A stretch of DNA of 64,000 bases, taken from the NCBI RefSeq assembly GCF_014839805.1, contig NC_051135.1, forward strand, positions 10,791,291 through 10,855,290. Reading direction: 5' to 3'. Below the pieces are notes generated by a model. It ran no database searches and was not told the origin of the DNA. It was given only the letters and a program-made list of their open reading frames with translations. The position numbers and the translations under genes are program-made. Shown in pieces: positions 11,083 through 23,337 of the stretch; the first letter of the stretch is position 1; each line of letters opens with the position of its first letter. The stretch is from Manduca sexta. Its lineage: Eukaryota; Arthropoda; Insecta; Lepidoptera; Sphingidae.

Positions 11083-12630
11083 TCTGGCAATATTATTGAA
11101 CGGTGGTGATAACTTACCATAAGGAGACCTTAATAGTCTAGTTATCTCCTGCCATGTACTCTAAAATTCAATACAAAACTGCATATTCTGAGCTTTTCAA
11201 TATCATTTTCATACCAAAATAAATAAACGGACGCAAAGTTTATTTCATTAATTAATTTATTAATGCTATTTCAATTCAATTAACTGTGACACAGAAAGCT
11301 TTAAAATACTACAATTCGAATATTGTACACAAAATGAAACAAAAGCTTGTGCCGACACAATATATCTTATTAATGACCGGCCATCGTAAATAGCTCAATA
11401 CATAAAACCATAAACCTTTGTTCACACTTACATAACAATGGCGTGCGGTTTACAGTAGAATACATATCCTTTCATATTTTCGTTTAATATTTGTGTTAAA
11501 TAAGTTTTCATTTTAAAGCAAATAAATTTAACATTTTTATTTGGGAATAAGTTATAAAATATATTTTGTAAGTAATGATTTGTATTAGGTAGCGTACCGG
11601 ACTCAAATTTTCTTATTGAGTGAATTTCTGACCCTGCTATATAAAAATCAACACATGAGTCATATTGCTCCCGAATAACTAATTTAAAATTATTGTTGAC
11701 CTTTATTGGCCTGCTTTATTTTAGTTTAGCATAACATCATAAATATTTCTCATTGACAAAACGCACTACGCATTATCATTTACAACGTAACCATTGCTAG
11801 AAATTCCAGATTTATTTCGCTCCAATAAAACTACCAATAATAGAACCGTATGATTACTCGTCGTTCGAAATCGCGGCGTTTGGTCCCTTAAGTGTGGACG
11901 CCGCTTAACGACCTGTACCTGTATCGAATATCTCTGTTTTATGTATTTTCTCGAGCCCATTAATTTTTACGGAATTCTGTATTCGCTTTACGATTTTGTT
12001 TTATGTTTCCGCGACCCTAAAACCCAGCTTACATGTTTATGGTGGCCCAAATTAATGTAGAACGGAATTACTTTTTGGAATTCTAATTTCGAATTTTTAT
12101 TACAACGTTCATTAACAGTTCCGTTAAATGATCATTAATTATGTGGTTGTGTTTTCTTATGAAAGAAAAATAAAATTTCTTTTCCCATTGAAAGTTGTGG
12201 GTGTAACAAACAATTTATTTCTATATTGTCCAACATTAAATCAAAATAATAAAAGTGACGTTGAGTTTTTAACATATTGCATCACATTTTATTTAATTAC
12301 ACTAATTTCAATACCTAAATATAACTAAAATCCAATTGTTTATAGGTAATTCATTTTAATGGCATATAAAAGCCACAACAATTTGATTACTTTACGTCTC
12401 ACAAATTATAAATCCCTAAAGGAATTCAATTCGAAACAAATTAATCGAGTTCCAATTTTGAAATTTGAATATGTTAATGGCCGTTCCACACCGTCCGTTC
12501 GGATCGCTCAGTAGCCTCAAGAGACAAATCGGTTGGTGTGGACATTGACTTGTTTAAACTGTCGATGGAACTGTTTTAGAAATTAGAACGTTATTTTACA
12601 TTAATTAAATGTCAATATCAATTGTTTCAG

Positions 12631-12756
12631 TAACTTTCTGGATCCTGGCTCTCGACCACGATCTCAGATTAGTTCGGGGCGAATTAGCGTATGTTGCGCT
12701 GAGTGACCCCGCAGGCACCAAAGTGGCGATATGGGAGGAACTGTCTATGGATGAAG
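12631..12756 (+). CDS. Macroglobulin/TEP-family protein, exon 2 of 7 seen (MG2)
   Basis: It runs from TTGTTTCAG to a GTGAGT donor and joins in phase at both sides. Across the upstream junction it reads GETITFWILALDHDLRLV, the MG2 core corresponding to YKPGQTVRFRVVSLD in family members. It then reads AYVALSDPAGTKVAIWEEL, matching the usual 'v.d P.G..v..w' strand pair. It encodes about 42 residues and ends in MDE plus the first base of a Gly codon. The beta-sandwich MG domains are structural parts of the macroglobulin ring. No catalytic residues are expected here. Confidence 0.88.
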
Positions 12757-15348
12757 GTGAGTTTAATTGGTTTGATTAGTATTCCATAAAATGAAATACC
12801 CGTGGGATACACATATTATTAAAAAAAAAGAAATATACTGTATCATAAACCATTTAATATAACTTGTTTTTTATGATAATGTTATATTCAGTTTCTCAGT
12901 TCGAAATTTTTGCCTTATTTTTCATTGCAAACATTGCCCTATACATTAGACATATTGCTAAGTAATAAAGACCTATGTATATAAAATGATTTTGTAGGTC
13001 GTTGTGTCTTAAAATTATATTTCAATGTACTGTCCATTTGTATTCCAATTTTAAATAACCAACGGTATAGTTCTTAACAAACATCAAAGGGCTTTGTAAA
13101 CCAAATGCTTATTCCGCATCTTGACATTTGTGCGTCTGTTAAGTTTCCTTTCAAATCGTAGTACATTGATGACGTCACGCAAACAATGCCGACTGTTAGG
13201 TTATATTTCCACTGAAGCAGAACGAGGTGACGCGGAAAAGTTTGGATTTTAAAAGGAATTGTTAAGGGAAGTCATGTGGAACAGTAATTCGAATTTTAAA
13301 TAATTTATTCATACATTTCTGATTTTTGTAAATTCTTTTGGTCATGATTGAGTTGTTAGAATTGACTATTTAAATTTTATAAAATTATGCTCAGTTGGAA
13401 CCATAGGTCTAGGAAATAGATGGACACTCCTATACCACTGTCAAGCAAATACTAGTAAATAGGTAATAAAAAGAAAGTAATCGTGCATTGTCTACAGGAA
13501 ACCGCCACATACCGCTCGCTTAATCGCGTTGTTTGTACAAAGTAGTCAGCAATGTAAAAGCATTCAGTCATTTTTACAGGGAAGAACATAGACATTTTAC
13601 TCATAAAAAGGTCTAGTCCTATCTCTTTTCTCACAAACTTGGAACGAAACAAAATCTTGTTAGTTCCTACGGTTCATTTCTCAACTTCAGTGTAGAAGCA
13701 CCTTTACATGATCCGTGAGAGTATTCTCCTGTTACGTCACTTTCGGATTAGACCTCATTTCCTGTTTGACATTAAATTTTCATATACAAAAAGTGGCATT
13801 ATGTGATGTAATGTTCTGTACTTCGTACCTCTGCTTAGTAATACGACGTAACGTGGAAAATTAAATTGTATGCTAATTGCGTAGGTTGATTGTATTTGCC
13901 GCATTCAATTTCTTCATTTAGTGTCTTGGAGCGTTTAAGCAATTTAGAGTTCAATACATAAGTATGATAATTTTTAATATAATTATGAATAGATATATAA
14001 ATATTTTTATTAATTTGATGAACATCACAAAAAACTTATTTTACCAACAAACGAATATAATCTTGTACGTTTTTTCAGTCATTTAACTAATTGCGGATTT
14101 CTCTGAACTAATAAGAGCTTGAAGTGACTTTGGTAATTTCGTTTTAGCTCCGATTTCTACTAGTGCCCACGAGCAGATAACCGCTTCTCGTTCTAAATTT
14201 AAATTAAGATATAGATAAGATAAAGATTTCCTTTTCTTGTCTTCAGATGAAATGTCATGGTCTTCAGTAATCAACGACTTAATTCCAATTTTAAATTTAG
14301 CAATTCTTTTTTTATTGGCCAGTATTAATTATTTCCATAAAATAGTTTTATTTTGATGTTATATTACCAACTTGCCCTTTTTCGTAAAATATTTTTGAAC
14401 AAATTCTTAATATCAATTATCCACTTTTGGAATAATTTAATTCCTTAAATTAATATCGATTTCAATCATGCTTATAGTTGTAAGATTTGACATACTTAAT
14501 TTTTTCCACGATCTGCACTCTTTAACATACTATGAAGCTCTTGCATTTCATCTACAAGGTATTTATGTTGTTACAAAACTTATTGTATGTAGACTTAATA
14601 GAAAGGAAGGAGAATACGAACTAAAAAATATATGGCAAGTCTGCAGACGTGTGGCAATTCGTTAAAGAAAAGTAAGCGAATACGACTAAAAAAGATGATT
14701 ATTGATAAAATTTAAAAAGAATAGTGATAAAAAAATAAACATAAATAAAGGCACATTAAGAAAATGACAAGGCATTTGACATGAAAATAATAATGTACTC
14801 ATAAAACCAAAACCGTAACAAATTACAACAAAGATATGAAATTTTAACAAGAAAGCAAATGCTCCCAGAATTCCTATCAAAGCTCGAAGTTAATTAACCC
14901 AGCGTTCATTAACTTTGGCGCTCCGCAAATGAGCTCGCGAAGTTTAAGTAACAATTTAAAGTAAAATAGTTTTGTGTCACACTTTACAATACCTTTAGGT
15001 GTGAACTTAGTTGCATTTCGTTTTGCGATGTCACTGCGCTTGCTCGAAATTGAGTTTACTTTCCAAAAACTTTTTTATAAGTAGATAAAATGCTAGTCAA
15101 TATATAAAGAGAAAACATAAATAATAAAGAGATAAATAATTATTTAAATAGTAATACGAGCAGTCTAATCTCCATTTTCAATAAAAGATCCCAATCCCTT
15201 TTTTCTATCTTAAAATGGACTCATGGATATAGATCAACATATGGTAGAATCCGAGCTGATGATAGAAAAAGCCAACATCACTGCCCTGTATTCGAACGCG
15301 GGACGACAGATTGGTGTTGTACCGGCCATATACTAGTAGTGTATTTAC

Positions 15349-15640
15349 TGATGGTAGGTCTCATACGTGAGAGTCCGCCTGAGTAGGTACCACCGCAATA
15401 TCTATTTCTGCCGCCAAGCAGCAGCGTGTCACTGTTGTGTTCCGGTTAGGAGGACATTGTAGATAAACTGGACATTATAAGACTTAACATCACATGTTTT
15501 AGGATGGCGAGCGCAGTGAAATACCAAACGATACTTTGTGGTGGATGGGGTTTCTACTGTTTATGGTCGTATCGCTTACCATCAGGCGAACGGCAAGCTC
15601 GTCTCGTCATTCGAAGCAATAAAAAAATACAACTACGCCA
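15349..15640 (+). mobile_element. SINE-like repeat (family B)
   Basis: It starts with ATGGTAGGTCTCATACGTGA, followed by GAGTCCGCCTGAGTAGGTAC, GCCGCCAAGCAGCAG, GGATGGCGAGCGCAGTGAAA and CTTACCATCAGGCGAACGGC, then AAGCAATAAAAAAATAC as the A-rich end. It is plus-oriented and near full length. Two small overlapping frames here (15504-15729) are not genes. Confidence 0.75.
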
Positions 15641-16746
15641 CAGGGGCAGCCATAACTTTGGACGAACAAGAAACCGTTCAGTCAAACAAGACAAGACATA
15701 ACGTGATTCCTATTACGGAATCATGTTAACATCATCTGAAACTGGAATTAGTTCTGGCCGAAATACATGTTTGACCGGTTAATTAATGTTTATTGATAGT
15801 ATTACATATCTAAAATGACTTGTACTATGCCATAAGGTTGATTTATGCCTATTTATTCATAAGAGCCTAGGTCAAATAAATATTATTTCTGGATTTATCT
15901 CCAAATTAATGTTAAAAAATATATTTTAGATCTCACAATAAATCGGATTTTAGAGATAATATAATAGGTATTACTATAGATCAGTAGCGAAGGATGAAAT
16001 TTTCTGAAACGGAATCCGTCACAACCTATTAATTTCCTAATATACATTAATGCGGTCTAGAAATCGTACTAATGATAATGAGATTTAATATAAATTACAA
16101 AAGGAAAGCCGACAGGACGAGAATTATACCAACCTTTCGCCACTGCTATAGATTTATATACCTTATAATAATGTAAAGTTCAGTCATACATTGTTAGGTT
16201 CAATATAGATAAAGCCTAAAAATACATCAAGAACAAATAAGAGCGAAATTGCCACCCTCCATTATTTGCATCTCAATTCGTATGCATTTAAAGATGAATT
16301 GCAAGACAATCATAGTATGACCAATATAAGTTGAACTACATAATTATGAAGCAATTTCCCAGTGGCTACGATGTACAAAAGTGATTCGCGGGTGCGAAGA
16401 TCAACGTTAACTGGCCGTTCGTGTAACAATCTCTAATTGCGAAGTTACTTTTGTTGTTGTTGCTTTTTGACTTGATAAGAGTTATGACTAGACGAAAATT
16501 TCTTTTGTAGAAAATGGATTCGCTAAGTTAAGTGATATAAAAATATGAGTATGAGAGTAATTACTTTGTTCTATATTTTTGGCATTTCGCCTGTACGTAA
16601 TGCAATTAGTGTCAATTAGTTATGGCCGTTTATACCAATATTGTGTCTGAACAATTTGGTAGCGATGGAAGCGTTCATATCATGCTCTCTTAATGTGATG
16701 GTTGTGGTGAGCGCTGTTAACTGCGTCACAGTTAGTTTAACTCAAA

Positions 16747-17018
16747 CACCATCACGCATTTTATCCCCGAAGGGGTATGCAGAGATGCAACCAGGGCACC
16801 CACTTTTCGCCGAGTGTGTTCCGTCCCAGGATGTGATAGGGGGCGAGCCTATCGCCATATCGGGCACAAATTCCAGACTCCGGGCTGATATTGAGCAGAA
16901 AAACCCAATTATCACTTTGCCCGACCCGGGAATCGAACCCAGGACCTCAGAGCGCTGCCGTACCGCGCTTGCACTATAACTACGCCACTGAGGCAGTCCT
17001 CAATTAGTCCTCAGTAGA
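16747..17018 (-). mobile_element. tRNA-derived SINE (family C)
   Basis: The minus strand reads GACTGCCTCAGTGGCGTAGT, box B GGGTTCGATTCCCGGG, then GCCCGGAGTCTGGAATTTGT and CCCCTTCGGGGATAAAATGC. TTAACTCAAA occurs at 16737-16746 and at 17019-17028, so the insertion probably includes about 20 bases beyond the canonical head. The 112-residue plus frame 16641-16979 is the antisense of this SINE, not a gene. Confidence 0.8.
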
Positions 17019-18427
17019 TTAACTCAAAGACATTAAACTATATAGTTAGTTATAGACCGCAGAGCCAAATTTTTGCTCCAAAAGTTATTACCAATTAGTA
17101 ATAAGCCTACCTTATTTGAAATGTCCGTATGACAAGATGTCACAGCGTCCTTATATATTAAAAAAATATATATATATATTTACAGAAAATATAATATTCG
17201 CATTAAAAATGTGCAATTCATGATATGAAAAAAATATTAAGTATTTTACATTGATGTTTTGCTGTTTCACGGTTGATTGAGTTACCATTGCATAAGCGCA
17301 AAATTTTTGTATAACAATCTCCCTAATGTCCGCTTTATATAATCGTAGAATTCTTTGAATTAACTAAGTACTGCAGTAAGCAACTATCGAACCATTTTCA
17401 TATATGTTTTGTACATTATAAAGATTACTATTATTTTTTGTATCATTACTGAATCTCAGCTCATAGGCCAGGTTGCAGGATACGGACGGATTCAATTCTG
17501 CACCAGCGTAAGGCAAAATATTGGTTGTAGCATGAAAGGCAATATTATGTTATTGAACGTCCTTCTAAAGGTTCTAGTCTACTGGCTCCTCAGGATTTAG
17601 ACCTAGTATTTGCTGATTCTATTTGTGTAATGGGGTAAAAATTTTCCGATCGTAAGTCAACTTATTAAGTAATCCATACCAACCAGACACAAAAAAAAAT
17701 TGCGAGCATAGCAATTACGAGCATTATAATTAAATGAGGGCAAATAATTTTAAATATATCAAATGTCACATAAAGTAGTGTGGAGGAGAATAAATAAACA
17801 GATGGTACATAAGTAATTTTGTGTCTATAATTGTAAATAAATCGGCGCTTGAAAGGGACATATCTAAGCGACAATCGGTAAAATTTTGAGTAGAGTTCTT
17901 TAAAGTTTTGATTTTAATTTGAAAATTCATAACAATTAAACTTTTTGTTTTATAAAGATATAGTCTAATGATATTAAAATTTTCCTATACCTACACAACC
18001 TAGATCAAATGAAGCAGAAAAATATGGCGATTCAAAATATTTATACAATTCATTTTCGGTATATTTGTCGCTTAGATATAATTTTCTTTCAAGCATATAA
18101 ATATTACAAATCAATACATAATTACATAATTCCACCAATACCTATATCAATAAACACAAACAAAGTAACTGGATAAGCAGATTCCAATTTTTATCTATTT
18201 TGAACAACGGCCGACAAGCGCCACAGAAAGCCTTTCCATGTCATATCGGGCTAACCCGCGTCAAAATTTGATAGATTGGATTCGCAGTTCGCGGTTGATT
18301 GGCTTGCAATGGACAGTTATTATTTAGTTGATATACTGGATGAACGATGATTTACATGCTTTGTTACATATGCAACAATTTTATTTCAATATTCAAAAAC
18401 AATGCTGAACGTAAAATTATACAAATT

Positions 18428-18532
18428 ACAAAACGTAATTGTAATTGTTATTATTTTTCAAGTAATTTGTAATCGTAATTCTAATTACATATAGTAATCG
18501 TAATCAGTAATTAGTAATCGAATTACTTTTTG
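18428..18532. repeat. Degenerate GTAATCGTAATTAC-type repeat cluster
   Basis: Roughly ten near-copies of GTAATTGTAAT, GTAATCGTAAT and GTAATTAGTAATCG occur within about 105 bases, several of them near-palindromic (GTAATTAC-like). It is low complexity but has a definite unit, so it is not plain AT richness. No protein is encoded. It may be a decayed minisatellite. Confidence 0.6.
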
Positions 18533-20200
18533 CTCAACACCGATTTGTAGTTCAAGCTTAATTTTACTCATAATTATGAGCTGTCGTAACACTTACCATT
18601 AAGCCAACGATAAACTATTCTCGTTATTAGACGATATAAAAAAATTAAGACTAATGACGTATATTTCTTGAACTATAGTTAGCGAAGGAATTAGCTGTAT
18701 AATGCCGGAGGAAATTGTGGGTGCTTAGACGATCCTTAACGAAAGGAATGGAATTTAGCGGAGGTGGCGTAGGTTTATAGTTAAACGAAACAAATAACAA
18801 CACATTAGCCACCTTAATTTGCTATTTCTTACCTACAAATGGGATTAGGTATTTACTAGTCAAGGTAATACTATACAAATGATATTTTTTTTATCTGCGT
18901 ATCCGACAACTGCCTGAACAGTTCAGTTAAATATTCTTTTGAGAAAACTATTATTCCTGATTTTAACAATATTTTATGTACAGTTGATCTTACCTTGAAA
19001 AAAAATAAGGTGAAAAATTTTATTATTCACTTTTATAAAAGGACGAGGTCACAAATTGCTTTTGCTGCAGAACATTTAGCTTTCATATTAATATTTTTCT
19101 CTTTGAATTTCTATATTTTCGATCGTAACTGTTCATACACACTTAGGTCTTTATTTCCCGTAGTGATAAGCAGAAACACAAGTGCATCTATTTTTTCACC
19201 AAGATTTCCCATGATGATATAGAGGCAAGACTATATCATAATTATTCACTGTAAGAAGTAATCTAACTTAGTTTCCCATCGGTTCAAAATATTTTCGCAA
19301 AACGTTTTCATCGAACTATAAATCATGCAGCCGGGGAGACATGGAAATTCTTTTAAGGAAAGATGGTTTAACTTTACCTGACATACCCTTTCCGACGACA
19401 AACTTGCCCTATCGATGATTGATTCGTTACATGACAAATTATTCTTGCAAATGGTTGGGGTGATGTGGAATTTTTCAGCGGAACTTTTGATGGATATTGT
19501 ATGATATATTTATGGGTTGCTGGATATCGAATATTTCAAACAGATTCATCCATGTTTTTGTGAAAACAAAAATGAATAAGTGAAATAAATGACTGGTGAA
19601 AATGCGAACAAAAATAATTTTATTCATATCGAAATAACAAAAACACCAAGAAATTTTCTAATGGAATATCAAATGGAAATGTTTAAAAATTATACGAATT
19701 TCAATTTAATTACAATATCTTTAACTTTCACAATAACACTTCGTGAATTATTATCAGTTTGAACGCTAAAGTATAATCACTTAAGTCATGTTACAAAGCA
19801 AAAATTTTCCAATTCTATATTGTACAAATCTTTAGTCAAACGGAACGTGTTTCGTTACTCTCAACAAGACTTAAGTACTAATCTCAAATGGAGGAGCATT
19901 TCTAAACATTGGGCCTTCAACAACTCGGCTTTAGCAGAAATGAACTTCTGAATTATATTGAAATGTAACATCAAAGAGAAATTATTTGTAAAGATGAAGT
20001 TTAAAAGACACGACCATGTGAGAGATTAATGCTTTGCTTTCATTAATTTCACTGTAGTTTCAAAGGCGGTCGTGTAAAATATTTCTTTCTATTTTTTATT
20101 TAAAAAAGCCCGATGTTTAATCAAAGGACAACAAGCTAACACAGAGATTCTCTTTAGTATTAATTATTATAAGTATCACGGTACCGGAGTATATAATAAT

Positions 20201-20519
20201 AATATCAGCCCTGTATTATATACTTGCCCACTGCTGGGCACGGGCCTCCTCTACTACTGAGAGGGATTAGGCCTTAGTCCACCACGCTGGCCTAGTGCGG
20301 ATTGGTAGACTTCACACACCTTCGAAATTTCTATAGAGAACTCCTCAGACGTGCAGGTTTCCTCACGATGTTTTCCTTCACCGTTAAAGCGAACGATAAA
20401 TTCACAAAGAATACACACATAATTTTTTAGAAAAGTCAGAGGTGTGTGCCCTTGGGATTTGAACCTGCGGACATTCGTCTCGGCAGTCCGTTCCACACCC
20501 AACTAGGCTATCGCCGCTT
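20201..20519 (-). mobile_element. tRNA-derived SINE (family A), full length, minus strand
   Basis: On the minus strand it starts with AGCGGCGATAGCCTAGTTGG, then GTGTGGAACGGACTGCC, box B GCAGGTTCAAATCCCAAG, and ends ATACAGGGCTGATATTATT. It abuts a second, inverted stretch of the same head, which together makes a perfect palindrome at 20502-20545. The 82-residue minus frame 20254-20502 is the SINE itself. Confidence 0.85.
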
Positions 20520-20545
20520 TTTTAAAAAAGCGGCGATAGCCTAGT
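20502..20545. repeat. Perfect 44-bp palindrome made of two SINE heads
   Basis: Each 22-base arm consists of the first 16 bases of the family A SINE head, GCGGCGATAGCCTAGT, plus six A/T bases at the centre. The left arm belongs to the SINE at 20201-20519. The right arm is followed by a T-run, not by the rest of a SINE. Confidence 0.9.
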
Positions 20546-21706
20546 ATTTTTTTTTTCCGGAATATATATAACAACAAAATCCTTTTTAAAATTCATAAAC
20601 ATAAACTACGCTATATATAATCATGGAAACATAGTATAATATTTCTCATTTCTAATTTCCTTCATAACCACTAACACCCAAAACACGTAAGTCATCTCGA
20701 CTTTCGCTGGCCAAAAACCTCGCAGACGTTAAGAGAAGTTGCGGCAAAGCCTGTCAGCCATGAGTCGGGTTTCACATACGACATTTGATTAATTACATAG
20801 CCCGACCCTCTTAAAAGTCAAATGTCATAACCGTTGACAAAAACTTGTGGCAGATGTACCCTTCAACTGTCCTCTTATATTGGATAAGTTGTGAAGAAAC
20901 CGGGCTTCAGATTTTGCGCGATTCGCTCGATTCAAGTACGATAAAGTTAGTTATTTATCGGTACAAGGTTTTGTTGGAAGATTTATATATGTTATAAGCA
21001 GTCGTAGCAAAAATTGGGTGCCTTGGTTGCACCTCTTAAACCCTTCAGGCATAAACTCATGATATGTGTTTTTTATGTATAAGCATTATAAGTATGAAAA
21101 TATTCTTGTGACGGCATTTGTGACCTTTTGCTACAGAAATACTGAGCGTTTGACAAACCGAGGCGGTTGGTCATTGACAAGTCATAAAAGGCGGTTGGTT
21201 AGCGAAATATTGGTGAAAGTATTTCTGTACTCAGTGATATTTCTATTTATTTTAATCAAAATCACTTCAGTTTCTAAATGTATAGTGAAACTTGGATAGA
21301 GAGTTGGAGACCAGCTGAGATATAACAAATATTCTACTATATCACAATGAAACAATAGCAGGGAGCTAATGATATCCAAACCGAAACTTAACAATAATAA
21401 TAATTTTCCAAGTTGGGCAACTGAATGCATTAACTAGCGGTCCCTGTTTTGTTCGCAACTAGACTATCATTTTCTAGGAACATTGACAGAACATCATAAT
21501 ATTGTTCTTGGTGTTTCTTCTGTGGTTAGTTGGAATAATGAATCAACGGTTGATACATTTAAGAATGGCTATAATTCCTTCAGCGACATAATTACTAAAT
21601 AAATCATTTAAATTTGAATAGTTCCTGGTTCGAAAGAAGCGTTATATCATTCCTCTTAAGTACAAATTGACTTAAACCAAAAATCTAAAAGTAATATTTT
21701 CTCCAG

Positions 21707-21930
21707 GTGTTCGCAAACTCAGCGCAATTCTAGCGACTGGCGCTCGTTCAGGCACGTGGCGTATCGAAGCTCATTGTGGTGGGGGATCAGCTCGGGTAGA
21801 CCTGACGGTTGGGTCTGGATCTGTGGGCTCTGCAGCAGCAGCGCCGGCGGCTGAGCAGCACTATGTGGAACTGAGGTTCGCTGACAGCATGAGGAGACGG
21901 TACAAGCCTGGACTGCCTTTTGTTGGACGG
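21707..21930 (+). CDS. Macroglobulin/TEP-family protein, exon 3 of 7 seen (end of MG2 fused to MG4)
   Basis: It runs from CTCCAG to a GTAAGA donor, completes the split Gly codon of exon 2 and ends on a full codon. It encodes about 75 residues: GVRKLSAILATGARSG, TWRIEAHC (the MG2 strand G(S/T)W.I..), a GSGSVGSAAAAPAAEQ linker, then HYVELRFADSMRRRYKPGLP and FVGR. YKPGLPFVGR is the highly conserved entry to MG4. In family members about 80-120 residues of MG3 sit between these two points. Here only the Gly/Ala/Ser linker and a short HYVELRF strand remain, so most of MG3 seems to be absent. The exon is markedly GC-richer than its surroundings. Confidence 0.9.
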
Positions 21931-22686
21931 GTAAGATTTTTTTATATAGTTTAACGTATGTTACTAGTTTTAAATTAAATGGATAAAAAATTACCTTGGT
22001 AATTATCGTTACAAATTGAACAACAAAAGATTTTATAGTTAGCTAGTGGGTTTGTTCTGGAACTGGTGAACCAAAAATAATTATGTTACATATTTAATTT
22101 TGATCAAGAGATCACTAAAGCTTCGTCTATTACCAAGATAGAGAATTTAAAGAAAAAAAAATTCTGACTTCACGAATTGATGATTTTACTATCTGACAGC
22201 TAGACTGATTTTCAGACTTTAGCAATTTGAAATTACCTAAGGCATCACTGCCTTAAGTACACTAAGGACACTTCGTGGCTGACATTTTAAGTTCATTATA
22301 TCTCTTGAAAATGTCTATTCGAAATCATTTCTAAAGTAATTTGATCGAAGACCCTCATTTCTAAAATACGATAATAGCATGACAATTTTGATAAAATAGA
22401 ATGATCTTAACAAATTACCCTCTATAAAAACGTGCCATACTACATTTATAGCATAGTTCTTCCATGACGCGTTATCTGAGGGTCGATTTTGAAGAAAGAG
22501 CTATAAATGGTTCCTCGTTAACTCATATTTCGAATGGAACGTTTTAGATGTGTTTTTCGGATAGTTTATACGTGTAGTTAGAACTTGTCCTTAGTCTTTT
22601 TTAGTCGCTATTAAGATTTATTATAATTGTAAGTTGTAAAAGATGTAGTAACAATGAAGTAGGGTAATTAGAAGCATAAGTTGTAC

Positions 22687-23337
22687 TCGTGGTAGGTCTC
22701 TCATGTGTGAGAATCCGCTTTGAGAGGTACAGTGTAACTGCTGGACATCGTATCGTATCGTATCAGCCTATAATGTCCCAATGTTGGGCAAAGGCCTCCC
22801 CAAGATCCTTCCATGAATCACGATCCTGCGCTATAGTGAACCAGTTATTTTTAAATGAATCCAGTTCGTCCCGCCATCTCTTCTTTGGTCTGCCGCGACG
22901 CCTACGAGCAGTGTCAGGGCTCCATAAGGTAGCAATCTTGGCCCAAAATTCGTCAGGCATACGACGTACGTGACCAGCCCAGTTCCATTTAAGTTTAGCG
23001 GCTTTCTGTGCTACATCGGCTATTTGAGTTTTGGAGCGCAATTCGGTGTTTCGAACGCGATCAGTTAATTTCACACCTAGAATACTGCGCTCCATTGCCC
23101 GTTGGCAAACCTTGAGCCTGGACTTCTGCTGTTTGGTGAGAGACCAGGTTTGAGCACCGTAACTGCTGGACATAATAAGAATTAATATCTAATGTCTCAG
23201 GATGGCGAATACTATGGAATACCAAACAATACTTTGTAATTCAAAGTGTTTGATGGTGTTTCTACTGTTTATGGGCGGCCGTATAGCTTACCATCAGGCG
23301 GAAGGCAGGCTAGTCTCGTCATTCAAAACAATAAAAA
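22687..23337 (+). mobile_element. SINE-like repeat (family B), interrupted
   Basis: The left piece (22687-22748, GGTAGGTCTCTCATGTGTGA) and right piece (23159-23337, GGATGGCGAATACTATGGAA, CTACTGTTTATGGGCGGCCG, TAAAAAAAAAGTTG) make one family B copy. It lacks about 80 bases next to the break compared with the copy at 15349. Between them sits the LINE fragment at 22749-23158. The 75-residue open frame from 23202 is incidental. Confidence 0.75.
22749..23158 (-). mobile_element. RTE-type LINE 3' end, 5'-truncated insertion
   Basis: On the minus strand it encodes the C-terminal region of a LINE reverse transcriptase: YGAQTWSLTKQQKSRLKVCQ, then WAGHVRRMPDEFWAK, RRRRGRPKKRWRDEL and AQDRDSWKDLGEAFAQHWD, then a stop. 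The WAGHV.RM and GRP..RW.D motifs are typical of RTE and related clades. The 3' end is a short GATAC repeat, not poly(A), as is usual for RTE. Perfect 15-base direct repeats GTAACTGCTGGACAT (22734-22748, 23159-23173) flank the 410-bp insertion. Only the very end of the element is present, so it is a dead-on-arrival copy. Confidence 0.85.

Larger units (their letters stand above)
8551..12630 (+). other. Intron 1
   Basis: The donor is GTAGGT and the acceptor is TTGTTTCAG. It holds a repeat copy at 8909-9003, a tRNA-headed SINE at 9090-9340, a family B SINE at 10778-11082 and an AT-rich TTTA-repeat tract near 9997-10018. That tract may be the 3' tail of a minus-strand LINE remnant reaching to about 10250. 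No coding sequence is recognised in the rest. Confidence 0.7.
12757..21706 (+). other. Intron 2
   Basis: 8.95 kb from GTGAGT to TTTTCTCCAG. Recognised content: family B SINE at 15349-15640, family C SINE at 16747-17018, a GTAATCGTAAT-rich cluster at 18428-18532, family A SINE at 20201-20519 with a palindromic end, and a family C tail fragment near 21005-21068. A short piece at 15172-15230 resembles the left end of the inverted-repeat element at 43797, followed by a degenerate family C piece to about 15335. No further exon is seen in 12760-15170, 17030-18420 or 18540-20190. Confidence 0.7.

Noticed and set aside
16641..16979. 112-residue plus-strand ORF
   Set aside because: It is the antisense of a family C SINE. 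The same peptide-like stretch appears at 4841-5092 for the same reason.
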